NCBI RefSeq assembly: GCF_002803085.1
Contig: NZ_NNBJ01000002.1
Span: 433,590-497,589, forward strand
From: Streptomyces sp. CB01201
GTDB taxonomy: Bacteria > Actinomycetota > Actinomycetes > Streptomycetales > Streptomycetaceae
Length of the DNA stretch: 64,000 bases
Reading direction: 5' to 3'
Positions 43,632 to 53,400 of the stretch are shown piece by piece; within the stretch, counting starts at the first letter, position 1, and the number at the start of each line of letters is the position of its first letter. The notes under the pieces were generated by a model. It was not told where the DNA came from and did no database searches. It saw nothing but the letters and a program-made list of their open reading frames with translations. Made by a program: the position numbers and the translations under genes.

Positions 43632-44501
43632 TCAGCCGGCTGTGCCGGCGGCGTATTCCTTGGCGACTTTCGTAATGAATTCCCGAGTCTGGTCCACATT
43701 CAGCGCCTGCGCCCGCAGATGCTCGTACATCACGCTGTATTTCTGGACATCATTGGCCTTTTCCAGGTAGAGGTCGCTGGTGACGCCCTCGATGTAGACG
43801 ACGCTGGAGTCCGAGGCATCCGGAAATTCCAGAATCGCGTACTGGCCGTTGATTCCCGGATGCGCGCCCATGCTGAACGGCAGCACCTGCACGGTGACGT
43901 GCGGGAGTTGGGACTGGTCGATGAGGAATTCCAGCTGGTCGATCATCAGCTGCTTGTCGCCTACCCTGCGGCGCAGCGCCGCCTCGTCGATGACCACCCA
44001 CAGGCGCAGCGGGTTCTCCGTCGCCTTCACCCGCTCCTGCCGACGCAGGCGGACGTTGACCCGCTTCTCGACGTCGGTCGGGGCGGTCTCCGGAAGCGCC
44101 CCGGCGATCAGGGCCTCCGCGTACTGCCGGGTCTGCAGAAGACCGGGCACGACCTGCGGATCGTAGACGCGCAGACTCGCCGCGTCCGTCTCCAGACCGA
44201 TGTAGACGCTGTACGGGATGTCGCCGAAGGCGTGCCACCAGCCCTGCTGGCGCGAGTCCTTGGCCATTTGCATCAGCGAGTCGACGATCCGGTGATCCTC
44301 GACCTCGTAGACCCCGCACAGATCGCGCACATCGCGCTGGCTGATCGAGCGGCGGCCGTTCTCCAGACGGCTGATCTTCGACTGGGACACCAGCAGGCGC
44401 TCGGCGACCTCTTCGGCCGTCATGCCCTTCAGCTCGCGGAGTCTGCGCAGCTCCTGGCCCAGTCGGCGCCGCCTGACGGTGGGATTGACGTTGGACGCCA
44501 C
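43632..44501 (-). CDS. XRE-family regulator with DUF5753 domain
   Basis: This 289-residue protein has an N-terminal helix-turn-helix: LGQELRRLRELKGMTAEEVA then SQSKISRLENGRRSISQRDV (about 14-58). The C-terminal DUF5753 domain (about 105-280) has VPGLLQTRQYAEALI and RVNVRLRRQERV and ends with SSVVYIEGVTSDLYLE. This is the large partner of the DUF397 gene downstream. WhiJ-like regulators of this class affect development in Streptomyces. It is transcribed alone on the minus strand. Confidence 0.9.
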   Translation of the reverse strand: MASNVNPTVRRRRLGQELRRLRELKGMTAEEVAERLLVSQSKISRLENGRRSISQRDVRDLCGVYEVEDHRIVDSLMQMAKDSRQQGWWHAFGDIPYSVYIGLETDAASLRVYDPQVVPGLLQTRQYAEALIAGALPETAPTDVEKRVNVRLRRQERVKATENPLRLWVVIDEAALRRRVGDKQLMIDQLEFLIDQSQLPHVTVQVLPFSMGAHPGINGQYAILEFPDASDSSVVYIEGVTSDLYLEKANDVQKYSVMYEHLRAQALNVDQTREFITKVAKEYAAGTAG

Positions 44502-44604
44502 GGGTAACGCACCTCCGGCTCACGGCTCTTCTGTTCTTCTGCTCAGCAGACTGCCACCAACATCCCGGCACGCGCTGGAAAACGGCCACACACAGCGACT
44601 ACGC

Positions 44605-44640
44605 GAACGCGCGGGGCTGTTGGGACAGCCCCGCGCGTTC
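44605..44640 (-). terminator. strong hairpin terminator after the GPP34 gene
   Basis: A perfect 16-bp stem, GAACGCGCGGGGCTGT pairing with its complement, has a TGGG tetraloop. It lies 89 bases downstream of the GPP34 stop on the minus strand. Confidence 0.82.
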
Positions 44641-44728
44641 CTGAATGCGGCTCCCGAACCGGGTCATGGGGACGTCGGTGCGGCGGTGGTACGACTGCTG
44701 GCACCGGTGATGCCTGGTGCCGGTGCTG

Positions 44729-45493
44729 CTAGTGGTGAGCCACGGCCCTGGCCATCACCCCGTGATGCGTCTGCGGATGCGTCTGCATCGGGACGCCGGC
44801 CGCCGCCGCGTGACGGCTTCCGGGGTCCGGCGCGGCAGTGCCGGCCTGGCCGTTGCGGCGTGGCTGAGCGGCCACACCGTTCTGGACGTCCATCACGGCG
44901 TGCGCGACGAGACCGCCCATGGGATCGTGCCTGATCAGGTCCCGGAGACGGGAGCGCGATGACCGCCCCTCGTTGCCGGGGTACAAGTGCTTGCCGAGCC
45001 CGACTGCGTGGGCCAGCGCGGCAAGCGCCGCGGTCCGCGGGTCCGGCGGTACGCCGGTGCGGATCGCACTGTCCAGACGGGCCCTGATGTCCCGGCTGAT
45101 CGCCGTCTCCGTCGCTTGGTAGCGCGTCGTCGGCAGCACTCCGCACATCTGGCCCGACACGGCATGGACCATGCCGCAGCGCTCCAGATGCGCGAGGTAA
45201 ATCTGGCGGAGCCCGAGGCGGGGTCCGCCGATCCAGTGGACGGCCCGTACCGGGCTGCCGCGCCTGCGCAGCAGTTCCAGTGCGGAGTCCAAGGTCGGAT
45301 CTCCTGTCGGCCGTGCCATCACCACGGCGATACGATCCCCGTCTGGGGCTATCCGTCCTGCCAGAGCCAGCTCCACTAGCTGGGCTCCGGCGAGGCCGAG
45401 GTCGAGCGACTGCGGCTGCGCTGTGGTACCCGTGGCCGGGTCCAGAGCGAGCAGCAACAACTCTTCCGGAATAGTTCTGCGGCTCCTGCCCAT
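44729..45493 (-). CDS. GPP34 (GOLPH3-like) family phosphoprotein
   Basis: This 254-residue protein has the GOLPH3/Vps74-like fold pattern. The N-terminal TIPEELLLLALDPATG and LGLAGAQLVELALAGRI are characteristic, followed by helices with TRYQATETAISRDIRARLDS and a C-terminal low-complexity tail. Actinobacterial GPP34 proteins are numerous and often linked to conservon-like or antibiotic loci; their molecular role is not settled. The ATG at 45493 has GGAGG at a good distance. It runs towards the XRE gene but is separated by a terminator. Confidence 0.85.
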   Translation of the reverse strand: MGRSRRTIPEELLLLALDPATGTTAQPQSLDLGLAGAQLVELALAGRIAPDGDRIAVVMARPTGDPTLDSALELLRRRGSPVRAVHWIGGPRLGLRQIYLAHLERCGMVHAVSGQMCGVLPTTRYQATETAISRDIRARLDSAIRTGVPPDPRTAALAALAHAVGLGKHLYPGNEGRSSRSRLRDLIRHDPMGGLVAHAVMDVQNGVAAQPRRNGQAGTAAPDPGSRHAAAAGVPMQTHPQTHHGVMARAVAHH

Positions 45494-45572
45494 CCATGCC
45501 TCCCCGCGTGGATGAATGACAGGGTGACCCCTCTCACATTCATCTGTCGAGAGCGCCTGGGCGGTTCGTACG

Positions 45573-45600
45573 GGAACCGACAGGTATGTCGTTCTCGTCT
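45573..45600 (+). promoter_or_regulatory. sigma-E-type promoter before the D,D-carboxypeptidase gene
   Basis: GGAACC (45573-45578) is followed 17 bases later by CGTCT (45596-45600). This matches the GGAAC...GTC promoter pattern of the cell-envelope stress factor sigma-E in S. coelicolor. The downstream gene is a wall enzyme, which fits that regulon. Confidence 0.55.
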
Positions 45601-45689
45601 AGCCGGGGGGTCCTACCCGGCACACGGGACACTGGTACATGGTTCGGACAGTTTCGAATGACGCCACCCGGCGTCTGGAGGAGGCATCG

Positions 45690-48266
45690 GTGGCGGGCGA
45701 GTCCCCCGACAAGTCGGAGCAGCAGCAGTCGTCGGGGGAGACGACTACGAGCGAACGCGATCCGGGCATCGCGGGCTCCCACTCCCCGTCCCCTTCCGGG
45801 TCCCCTTCCGGGTCCCCGTCCGGCACGGGGAAGGACGCCGCTCGGGCGGTGAATGGTTCCGGGGCCGATTCGGGTACGGGCTCGGGCTCGGTCGCGGGTT
45901 CCGTGGATCAGGCGACCGCGGTCTTCCGGGCCCCGCGCCAGGAGGACGGCGACTCCCGGCTCCGCGCGGCGGTCGCCGCCTGGGTCGACCAGGAGGCGGA
46001 CGACGCCGTCGGCGAGGCCGAGGGCGCCGCGAAGCCGGTGCGGGCCGCCGGGGACCAGTCCGTCGAGCCGGGCAAGGGCAAGGGCGAGGCCGACGCGTCG
46101 CCTGCCGAGCCCGCGTCCGAGGGTGATGCCGCGGACACCTCCGCCAAGTCCGAGGAGTCGTCCTCGGCCGCCGAGACCGAAGCCGCAGAGAACAAGGCTG
46201 CCGCGCCCAAGGCCGCCGCGACCAAGGGAACCGAGGGCGCCGAGCCGGACGCAGCCGTCGCGGCTGCAAAGCCGAGCCCCGCCGAGCCGGAGGCAGCCGC
46301 CAAGGCCGAAGATGCCGAGGCGCGCAAGCCCGAGGTGGATAAGCCCGAGACGGACAAGGTGCCCGCTGCCAAGGCATCCGAGGCCCGCGAGGCAGCTGGG
46401 GCCCGCAAGGCATCTGAGGTCCGCGAGGCGTCCGAGGCCCGTAAGGCGTCCGAGGTCCGCGAGGCAGCTGGGGCCCGTAAGGCGTCCGAGGTCCGCGAGG
46501 CAGCTGGGGCCCGCGAGGCATCCGAGGCCCGTAAGGAGTCCAAGGCCCCCAAGGGAGATGAGTCCCGGGAGGCAGCTGAGGGCCGCAAGTCGGGTGAGGC
46601 CGGCGCGGTCGAAGGGGCGGACAAGCCCAAGGCGGGCGACGGCGTCGACCACCCCACCGCCGTCTTCAAGGCCCCCAAGCCCCCGGCCGTCGACCAGCCC
46701 ACGGCCATGCTCAAGCTGCCCGCGCCGCAGCGGGAGCCCGAGGCCGAGCGCACCGGCGAGCCGGCCCCTGAGCGGGCCGCCGAGCGGACCAGCCAGTTCG
46801 TGCCGCTGCGCTCCGACGACGCGGGGACGGGCACGAAGAAGCCCGCGGCTCCCATCAGACGGCCCGAGGCGCCGAAGGTGACCCCGCCGCCGTCCGTCGG
46901 CTTCGGCGCGGCTTCCGCCCCGGGCACCACCGGGCCCGTACCCGACCGGGCCGAGCGGACCCGGCAGCAGCCGCTGCCGCCGAAGCCCCCGCTCGACCTG
47001 CTTGCCGAGCTGACGAACACCCCGCCCCCGGCGCAGACCGCGGTCCGCTCCACGGTCCGGCGCTTCAAGATCTGGACCCCGCTGGTCCTGCTGCTCCTGG
47101 TCGTCCTCGCGGTCGTACAGATCATGCGTCCGCTGCCCGACCCGAAGCTGACCCTCACCTCGTCGGCGACGTTCTCCTTCGACGGCGGCACGCTCGACCT
47201 GCCGTGGCCCGCCGAGGGCCAGTCGGCGGTCGCCGTGGACGGCGTGGGCACCATCGGCACGCACGGCGAGCAGAAGCCCGCGCCGCTGGCGAGCGTGGCC
47301 AAGACGATGACGGCGTACGTGATCCTCAAGGGCCACCCGATCAGCGGGAAGCAGGAGGGCGACAAGATCACGGTCGACCAGCAGGCCGAGGACGACGCGA
47401 AGAAGCCCGACGAGTCGACGGCGCCGATCCGCAAGAACCAGCAGTTCACCGAGAAGCAGATGCTCGAACTGCTGATGATCCCGTCCGGCAACAACGCGGC
47501 CCGGCTGCTGGCCCGTTGGGACGCGGGCAGCGAGGAGGCGTTCATCGCGAAGATGAACGACGCCGCCAAGTCGCTCGGCATGACCAACACGACGTACACC
47601 GACCCGAGCGGTCTGAAGGAGACCACGGTCTCCACGCCGACCGACCAGCTCAAGCTGGCCCAGGCGGTCATGCAGAACGACGTGTTCCGGGGCATCGTCA
47701 ACACGCCCCAGATCAAGATCCCGGGCATCGACTCGATGATCTACAACAACAACACGATCCTGCTCAAGCCGGGCGTCAGCGGCATCAAGACCGGCTCTTC
47801 GACACCGGCCGGCGGCAACCTGCTGTGGGCGGCCGACACGATCGTCGACGGCAAGAACCAGCGGATCTACGGCGTGGTCATGGGCCAGCGCACCGGTACC
47901 ACCCTGGACGCCAAGCTGAAGGCCGCGATCAACAACAGCTACACCCTGATCAAGTCCGTGCAGAACGCCGTGACGTCGGCGACCGTCGTCAAGAAGGGCG
48001 ATGTCGTCGGGTACGTGGACGACGGGCTCGGCGGGAAGACCCCGCTGGTGGCCGCCAAGGACCTCAAGGCGGTCGGCTGGCCGGGCCTGAAGGTCGACGT
48101 CACCCTGGGCGGCGGCGGCAAGCCCGTCCCGCACTCCGCGAAGGCGGGTGACGTCGTCGGCGAGCTGTCCATCGGCAGCGGCAACGGCAAGCTGACCGCG
48201 CCGGTCCAGCTGAAGACCGCGCTGGCCGAGCCGGGCGTGGGCGACAAGCTCACCCGACTGGGCTGA
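45690..48266 (+). CDS. D-alanyl-D-alanine carboxypeptidase (low-molecular-weight PBP)
   Basis: This 858-residue membrane-anchored serine-type carboxypeptidase trims the terminal D-Ala from peptidoglycan stems. Catalytic motifs are SVAK (Ser535-Lys538), SGN (599-601) and KTG (700-702). A single membrane helix, PLVLLLLVVLAVVQIM, lies near residue 465. The cytoplasmic N-terminal 450 residues are disordered, Ala/Glu/Lys-rich, with nine near-identical hexads of the form KASEVR/EAAGAR. GTG 45690 with GGAGGAGG upstream is preferred to ATG 45639, which has no ribosome site. It is much longer than the usual 400-residue enzyme because of the N-terminal region. A sigma-E-like promoter precedes it. Confidence 0.9.
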   Translation: MAGESPDKSEQQQSSGETTTSERDPGIAGSHSPSPSGSPSGSPSGTGKDAARAVNGSGADSGTGSGSVAGSVDQATAVFRAPRQEDGDSRLRAAVAAWVDQEADDAVGEAEGAAKPVRAAGDQSVEPGKGKGEADASPAEPASEGDAADTSAKSEESSSAAETEAAENKAAAPKAAATKGTEGAEPDAAVAAAKPSPAEPEAAAKAEDAEARKPEVDKPETDKVPAAKASEAREAAGARKASEVREASEARKASEVREAAGARKASEVREAAGAREASEARKESKAPKGDESREAAEGRKSGEAGAVEGADKPKAGDGVDHPTAVFKAPKPPAVDQPTAMLKLPAPQREPEAERTGEPAPERAAERTSQFVPLRSDDAGTGTKKPAAPIRRPEAPKVTPPPSVGFGAASAPGTTGPVPDRAERTRQQPLPPKPPLDLLAELTNTPPPAQTAVRSTVRRFKIWTPLVLLLLVVLAVVQIMRPLPDPKLTLTSSATFSFDGGTLDLPWPAEGQSAVAVDGVGTIGTHGEQKPAPLASVAKTMTAYVILKGHPISGKQEGDKITVDQQAEDDAKKPDESTAPIRKNQQFTEKQMLELLMIPSGNNAARLLARWDAGSEEAFIAKMNDAAKSLGMTNTTYTDPSGLKETTVSTPTDQLKLAQAVMQNDVFRGIVNTPQIKIPGIDSMIYNNNTILLKPGVSGIKTGSSTPAGGNLLWAADTIVDGKNQRIYGVVMGQRTGTTLDAKLKAAINNSYTLIKSVQNAVTSATVVKKGDVVGYVDDGLGGKTPLVAAKDLKAVGWPGLKVDVTLGGGGKPVPHSAKAGDVVGELSIGSGNGKLTAPVQLKTALAEPGVGDKLTRLG
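46375..46545 (+). repeat. 18-bp coding minisatellite in the carboxypeptidase gene
   Basis: About nine 18-bp units encode alternating hexads such as KASEVR and EAAGAR in the disordered N-terminal region. Units such as GCGTCCGAGGTCCGCGAG recur almost exactly, so copy number is likely to vary between strains. Confidence 0.8.
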
Positions 48267-48284
48267 CCGCCCCGAGCGCGTCGA

Positions 48285-48309
48285 GGGCGCCCCGACCTGC
48301 GGGGCGCCC
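48285..48309 (+). terminator. hairpin terminator after the carboxypeptidase gene
   Basis: A perfect 10-bp stem, GGGCGCCCCG pairing with CGGGGCGCCC, has a 5-base loop. It starts 18 bases after the stop codon. Confidence 0.8.
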
Positions 48310-48495
48310 CCGTGCTAGCTTCGGGCAACTGGGGACGCGGGGACGGCGTCCTTGGAATCGGGGCAGAATTTCCGGAGAGACTTCCGGACCCAGCAATCCA
48401 GAAGCAAGGGCCGGCCGGACGGCCCCCGCGGACCGTGTGCAGCCGCACACGGTCGCGCCTTGCCAGGTGAGACAGCGTGAGCCGGGAGAGCCGCA

Positions 48496-50451
48496 GTGAC
48501 CACCGCTGAGCCGACGCCCACCCGCGCCGACAGCACCGCCAGTACGAGCACGACGAGCGCGACGAGCGCGGCGAGCGCGCGTACGCGCACGAACCCCACC
48601 GGGGCCGGGCCGGATGGCGCCGGCACCTCGGGATCCGGCACCGGGCCGGGCAGCGCCGGCGCCTCGGGATCCGGCACCCCCGTACCCGATTCCGGTTCGG
48701 GCTCGTCCGGCACGTCCCGGTTCTCGCGAATACGGCTCGGCCCCGACTCCTGGCCCAAGCGGCACCCCGTCGCCTTCGTGACGGCCGTCGCGGCCGTCAC
48801 CCACATCCTCTGGTTCTTCCTCTTCGCCAACAGCGGCGGCGACCTCGCGGCGCAGGACGCCTGGACCGAGTTCGTCGGCCGCAACCCGGAGTCCGCGTAC
48901 AACCTGGCCTGGTACGGCGGGATGCACCCGGTCTCCTACAGCGTGGTGTCGCCGTATCTGATGTCGGTGCTCGGCGTCCGTACGACGATGATGATCGCCG
49001 GGACCGTGTCGGCCGGGCTCACCGCGCTGATCCTGGTCCGCGTGAAGGCCGTCCGCAATCCGCTGGCCTGCTCCTTCGCCGCGCTGTTCGCCTTCCTGTG
49101 CAACGCCATGTCGGGCCGGGTGACCTTCGGGCTCGGCACGATGTTCGCGCTCGGCGCGGTGGCCGCCGTGTTCTGCTGGCCGCACAACAAGCGCGAGAAC
49201 CGCTGGCCGAAGGCGGCCGTGGCCGCGCCCTGTGCCGCGCTCGCCACCGCGAGCAGCCCGGTCGCCGGACTGTTCCTCGGCATCGTCGCGGCCGCCCTGT
49301 TCCTCAACAAGCGCCGCCCGGGCGCGTACGCGATCGGCCTGCCGCCGGTCGCCGTGGTGGCCCTGTCGGCGTGGCTGTTCCCGTTCTCGGGCACCCAGCC
49401 GATGTCGCTCGCGACCACCTCCGGCCCGTTCCTGTTCGCGGTCCTCATCCTCTTCCTCGTCCCGAAGGACTGGCGGACGGTCCGCACGGCCGCCCTGGTC
49501 TACGGGATCGGGGTGCTGCTCTGCTTCGCGATCAACTCGCAGATCGGCTCCAACATCACCCGGCTGGCGATGCTGTTCGCCGGAGTGCTGCTCCTGGCCG
49601 CGCTGCCGTACACGGTGCCGAAGTCCCGCAAGTGGTACGCGCTGGTGCTCGCCTTCGTCGGGCTCAACGTGTGGATCGGCTTCAAGTCGGTGGACGACAT
49701 CGTGCACACCGCCCCCGCGGCGACCTGGGCACGCGATCTGGCGCCCCTGGTCGACCAGTTGCAGGGGCGCGACGCCGCGATCGGGCGGGTCGAGGTGGTC
49801 CCCGCCTCCAGCCATCGCGAGGCCTCCGCGTTCACCCCGTACGTGAACCTCGCCCGCGGCTGGAACCGGCAGGCGGACATGCAGCGCAACCCGCTGTTCT
49901 ACGACGACACCCTGAACGCGGAGAACTATCACACCTGGCTGAACCGCTGGGCGGTCCGGTACGTGGTGCTGCCGCTCGGTCCGGCCGACCGCAACGGCGC
50001 GGTGCAGGAGGGCAAGCTGATCGAGCAGGGCCTGCCGTATCTGAAGCAGGTGTGGTCGGACGAGCACTGGCGGCTGTTCGCGGTCGAGAAGCCGACCCCG
50101 CTCGTGGACCCGCCCGCCACGGTCAAGCACTTCGGCGAGGGCGAGGTCACGGTCGACGTGCGCACGCCGGGCACGATCCTGATCCGCGTCCCGTACTCGC
50201 CGTGGCTGAAGCTGGTCGACGACAAGGGCGACGGCGTGGTGCCGCCGCAGGAGACTCCGGAGTCCAAGCTCCGGGGCCACGGCCCGAAGGAGTACACCAA
50301 CCCGAACGGCTGTCTGCGCAAGGCCCGGCCGACGGATGCCGACGACGAGTGGACCGAACTCCTCGCGCCGAAGCCGGGCACGTACCGCGTGGCCGCCCCG
50401 TACAGCATTCCCCGCGGAACGGGGTGCCCGCCGGAGCTGGCGGCGCCCTGA
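48496..50451 (+). CDS. polytopic membrane protein, GT-C-like architecture
   Basis: This 651-residue protein has a Ser/Thr/Gly-rich cytoplasmic start, then about ten hydrophobic helices between residues 95 and 400 (first VAFVTAVAAVTHILWFFLFA), and a soluble C-terminal domain of about 250 residues. The first loop contains DAWTEFVGRNPESAYNLAWY, an acidic/aromatic pattern like the lipid-linked sugar-binding loop of GT-C glycosyltransferases, and the soluble part contains MQRNPLFYDDTLNAENYHTW. A wall- or lipoglycan-related transferase is possible but unproven. The GTG start has GGGAGAG upstream. It follows the carboxypeptidase, as in related Streptomyces. Confidence 0.75.
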   Translation: MTTAEPTPTRADSTASTSTTSATSAASARTRTNPTGAGPDGAGTSGSGTGPGSAGASGSGTPVPDSGSGSSGTSRFSRIRLGPDSWPKRHPVAFVTAVAAVTHILWFFLFANSGGDLAAQDAWTEFVGRNPESAYNLAWYGGMHPVSYSVVSPYLMSVLGVRTTMMIAGTVSAGLTALILVRVKAVRNPLACSFAALFAFLCNAMSGRVTFGLGTMFALGAVAAVFCWPHNKRENRWPKAAVAAPCAALATASSPVAGLFLGIVAAALFLNKRRPGAYAIGLPPVAVVALSAWLFPFSGTQPMSLATTSGPFLFAVLILFLVPKDWRTVRTAALVYGIGVLLCFAINSQIGSNITRLAMLFAGVLLLAALPYTVPKSRKWYALVLAFVGLNVWIGFKSVDDIVHTAPAATWARDLAPLVDQLQGRDAAIGRVEVVPASSHREASAFTPYVNLARGWNRQADMQRNPLFYDDTLNAENYHTWLNRWAVRYVVLPLGPADRNGAVQEGKLIEQGLPYLKQVWSDEHWRLFAVEKPTPLVDPPATVKHFGEGEVTVDVRTPGTILIRVPYSPWLKLVDDKGDGVVPPQETPESKLRGHGPKEYTNPNGCLRKARPTDADDEWTELLAPKPGTYRVAAPYSIPRGTGCPPELAAP

Positions 50452-50491
50452 GCCGCCCGCGCGGGGCGCTCGGCAGGCGGTGGGGGTCCGC

Positions 50492-53400
50492 TCAGTACAC
50501 GTCCCGGACGTAGCGCTTGTCCGTGGCGAGCCGCCGTACATACGCCGCCGCCTCGTCCTCGGGCATGCCGCCGTGCATGGCCACGATGTCCCTGAGGGCC
50601 CGGTCGACGTCCTTGGCCATGCGGGACGCGTCGCCGCAGACGTAGAAGTGGGCGCCGTCCCGGAGCCACTGCCACAGGCGCGGCCCGTGTTCGCGCATCC
50701 GGTCCTGGACGTAGACCTTGGTGCGCTGGTCCCGCGAGAAGGCCAGGTCGAGCCGGGTGAGATGCCCACGGGAGACGTACGCCTCCAGCTCCTCGCGGTG
50801 GTAGAAGTCCGTAGCCGCGCGCTGCTCGCCGAAGAAGAGCCAGTTGGGGCCGGTGTGGCCGCGGGCCGCGCGGTCTTCGAGGAAGCCGATGAAGGGGGCG
50901 ACGCCGGTGCCCGGGCCGACCATGATCATGGGCGTGGCCGGGTCGGCGGGCGGGCGGAAGTGTGCGGAGCGCCGCACGAAGACCTGCACCGGGCCGTCGT
51001 CCGCGCAGTCGGCGAGATAGGTCGAGCAGACACCCTTGCGGTCGCGGCCGAGGCCGTTGCTGTAGCGCACGACGGACACGGTCAGCCGGACCTCGCCCGG
51101 GTGCGCCAGCGGGCTGGACGCGATCGAGTACAGCCGCGGTTGCAGCCGCCTGAGGACCCCGGCCCAGTCCGCCGCGGACGCGCGTACCGGGTACGCCCCG
51201 ACCACGTCCGCCGCCTGCCGGCCCCAACTCCACTGCGCCAGCGCGTCCTTGTTGTCCGGCCGGAGCAGCCGCTTCAGGTCGTGGGCGCCGGTGCGGTCGA
51301 CGACGAAGCGCAGCAGGCCGGTGGATATCCCGGTGAGGTCGAGGCGGGTGCGCAGCGCCTCTTCGAGCGGAAGGCGAAGGCTGTCGCCCGCATCCCCGGC
51401 CTCCACCGGTTCCCCGGGGTCGAGACCGGTGAGGGCGAGCCACTCCGCGACCAGGGCCGGGCTGTTGACCGGCCAGACGCCGAGCGCGTCCCCGGCCTCG
51501 TACGTCAGCTCGCCGTCCCGGGTGTCCAGGGCGAACTGCCGCACCTCCTTCTGCGAACCGGGGCGGCTCAGCAGCCTGTTGCCGACCAGGAGCGTGGCGA
51601 ACGGCGAGGCCCTGGTGTACGCGGCCCGCTGCGGGACCGGCGCCGCCGCGGCGGGCGGGGCCTTCGCGAGTGCGGCCCCGACCTCGCCCAGCCAGCGCTC
51701 GGCGGCCTCCGCGTAGTCGGGCTCGCAGTCGGTGCGGGGGAGCAGGCGGGCGGCGCCGAGTTCGCCGAGGCGCTGGTCGAGGCGGCGGCCGTGGCCGCAG
51801 AACTCGGCGTAGGAGGAGTCGCCGAGCGCGAGCACCGCGTACCGGACCCCGTCGAGCCGGGACGCCTGCGGGGCGGCGAGCGCCTGCCAGAACGCGGCCC
51901 CGTTGTCGGGGGCTTCGCCGTCCCCGAACGTACTGGTGACGACGAGCACGTCCGGGGCGGGCGCGGCGGCGAGGTGGGCGGGGCTCGCCTCCGCCATGGG
52001 AAGGAGTTCGGGCTCACGGCCCGGCTCCGCGAGGCGCGCGGCGACGGTGGTGGCGAAGTCCTCCGCGTTGCCGGTCTGCGAGGCCCACAGGACGAGCAGC
52101 CGCCGGGACGGGGGCGAGGGGGCGGTGGCCGCCGTGCCGGCCTTCGCCGGGGCTTGGGCGGTGGCCCCTGCGGTGGCCTCTGCGGTGGCCCCTGCGGTGG
52201 CCCCGGTGGCGGCCCTGGTTCCGGCTCCCATGGCGGCTCCTGTGGCGGCTCCCGTGGTGGTTCCCGCGTCGGCCCGCGAGAACATGCCGGCCAGGACGCC
52301 GTCGACCCACGGCGCACGGTCCGGGGCGATGGGCGCGCCGGGCGGCAGTACGGGGACGCGCCCGTCGGGCGGGGCGAGGGCGAGCCCGGAGAGGAAGCCG
52401 GACAGATAGCGCCGCTCGGGTTCGGTGAGCGGGGTGGGGGCGGCGGCAGCACCGGATACCCCGAACAGCCCTGCCAGCAGAGCGAGTTGACCCCGGACTC
52501 CTTCCCCTCCCGGGCCTTCCTCTGCGTCAGGTGCCTGGCGTGCTTGCGGTGCGGCGGGACGGGGTGTGTCGATCGGGGCGAGGGCGACGGCGCACACCTT
52601 GAACTCCGGCTGGAGGGAGAGGGGGTCGACCGCGTCGTTGGTGACGGCGTTGACGCTGAGGTACTCGCCGAACAAGTCGTTCCAGTGGAACGGCGCGAAG
52701 CATTCGCCCTGTCGGACCCGGTCGGTGAGCACGGCGGGCAGGACGGCCCGTCCGCGCCGCGAGGCGACTTCCAGGTGGTCGCCCTCCCCGATCCCGAGGG
52801 CGGCGGCGTCCTCGGGGTGGACCTCGACGAACGGGCCGGGGTCGAGCCGGTTGAGCTTGGCGACCTTCCCCGTCTTGGTCAGGGTGTGCCACTGATGCTG
52901 GAGACGGCCGGTGTTGAGGGTGAACGGGTAGGCGCCGTCGGGGAGTTCGGCCGGCGGCAGGTGCGGTCGCGCGAAGAACCGCGCACGTCCGCTCGCGGTG
53001 GGGAAGGCGAGCCGGGGCCGGGTCCCGTCCGGGCGTTCCAGGAGATCCTGGCTGACCCCGTCGTTGACGTACCGGATCGGATTGCGGTCCGGCCCGTCGA
53101 GGCTCGGCGCCGGCCACTGGACGGGGGTGGCGCGCAACCGCTCGTAGGTCACGCCGCGCAGGTCCCAGCCGGTCCTGGGGTTCCAGGCCTGCTTGAGCTC
53201 TTCGAACACCTCCTCGGAGGAGGCGTAGGTGAAGCCGTCGGCGAAGCCCATGGCGCAGGCGACCCGAGCGATCAACTCCCAGTCGGGCAGTGCCTGTTGA
53301 GGCGGATCCACGCACCGCTGACTGAGCGTCAGATTGCGCTCGGAATTGACCATGACACCGTCGGACTCGGCCCAGAGCGTCGCGGGCAGGACGACATCGG

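Noticed and set aside
46375..46545. Repeat array as CRISPR or IS-related sequence
   Set aside because: The repeats are in frame inside a coding region and encode hexads, so they are a coding minisatellite.
45540..48134. 864-codon minus-strand frame opposite the carboxypeptidase gene
   Set aside because: It has a low-complexity Leu/Gly/Arg composition mirroring the repeat region, and no start signal.
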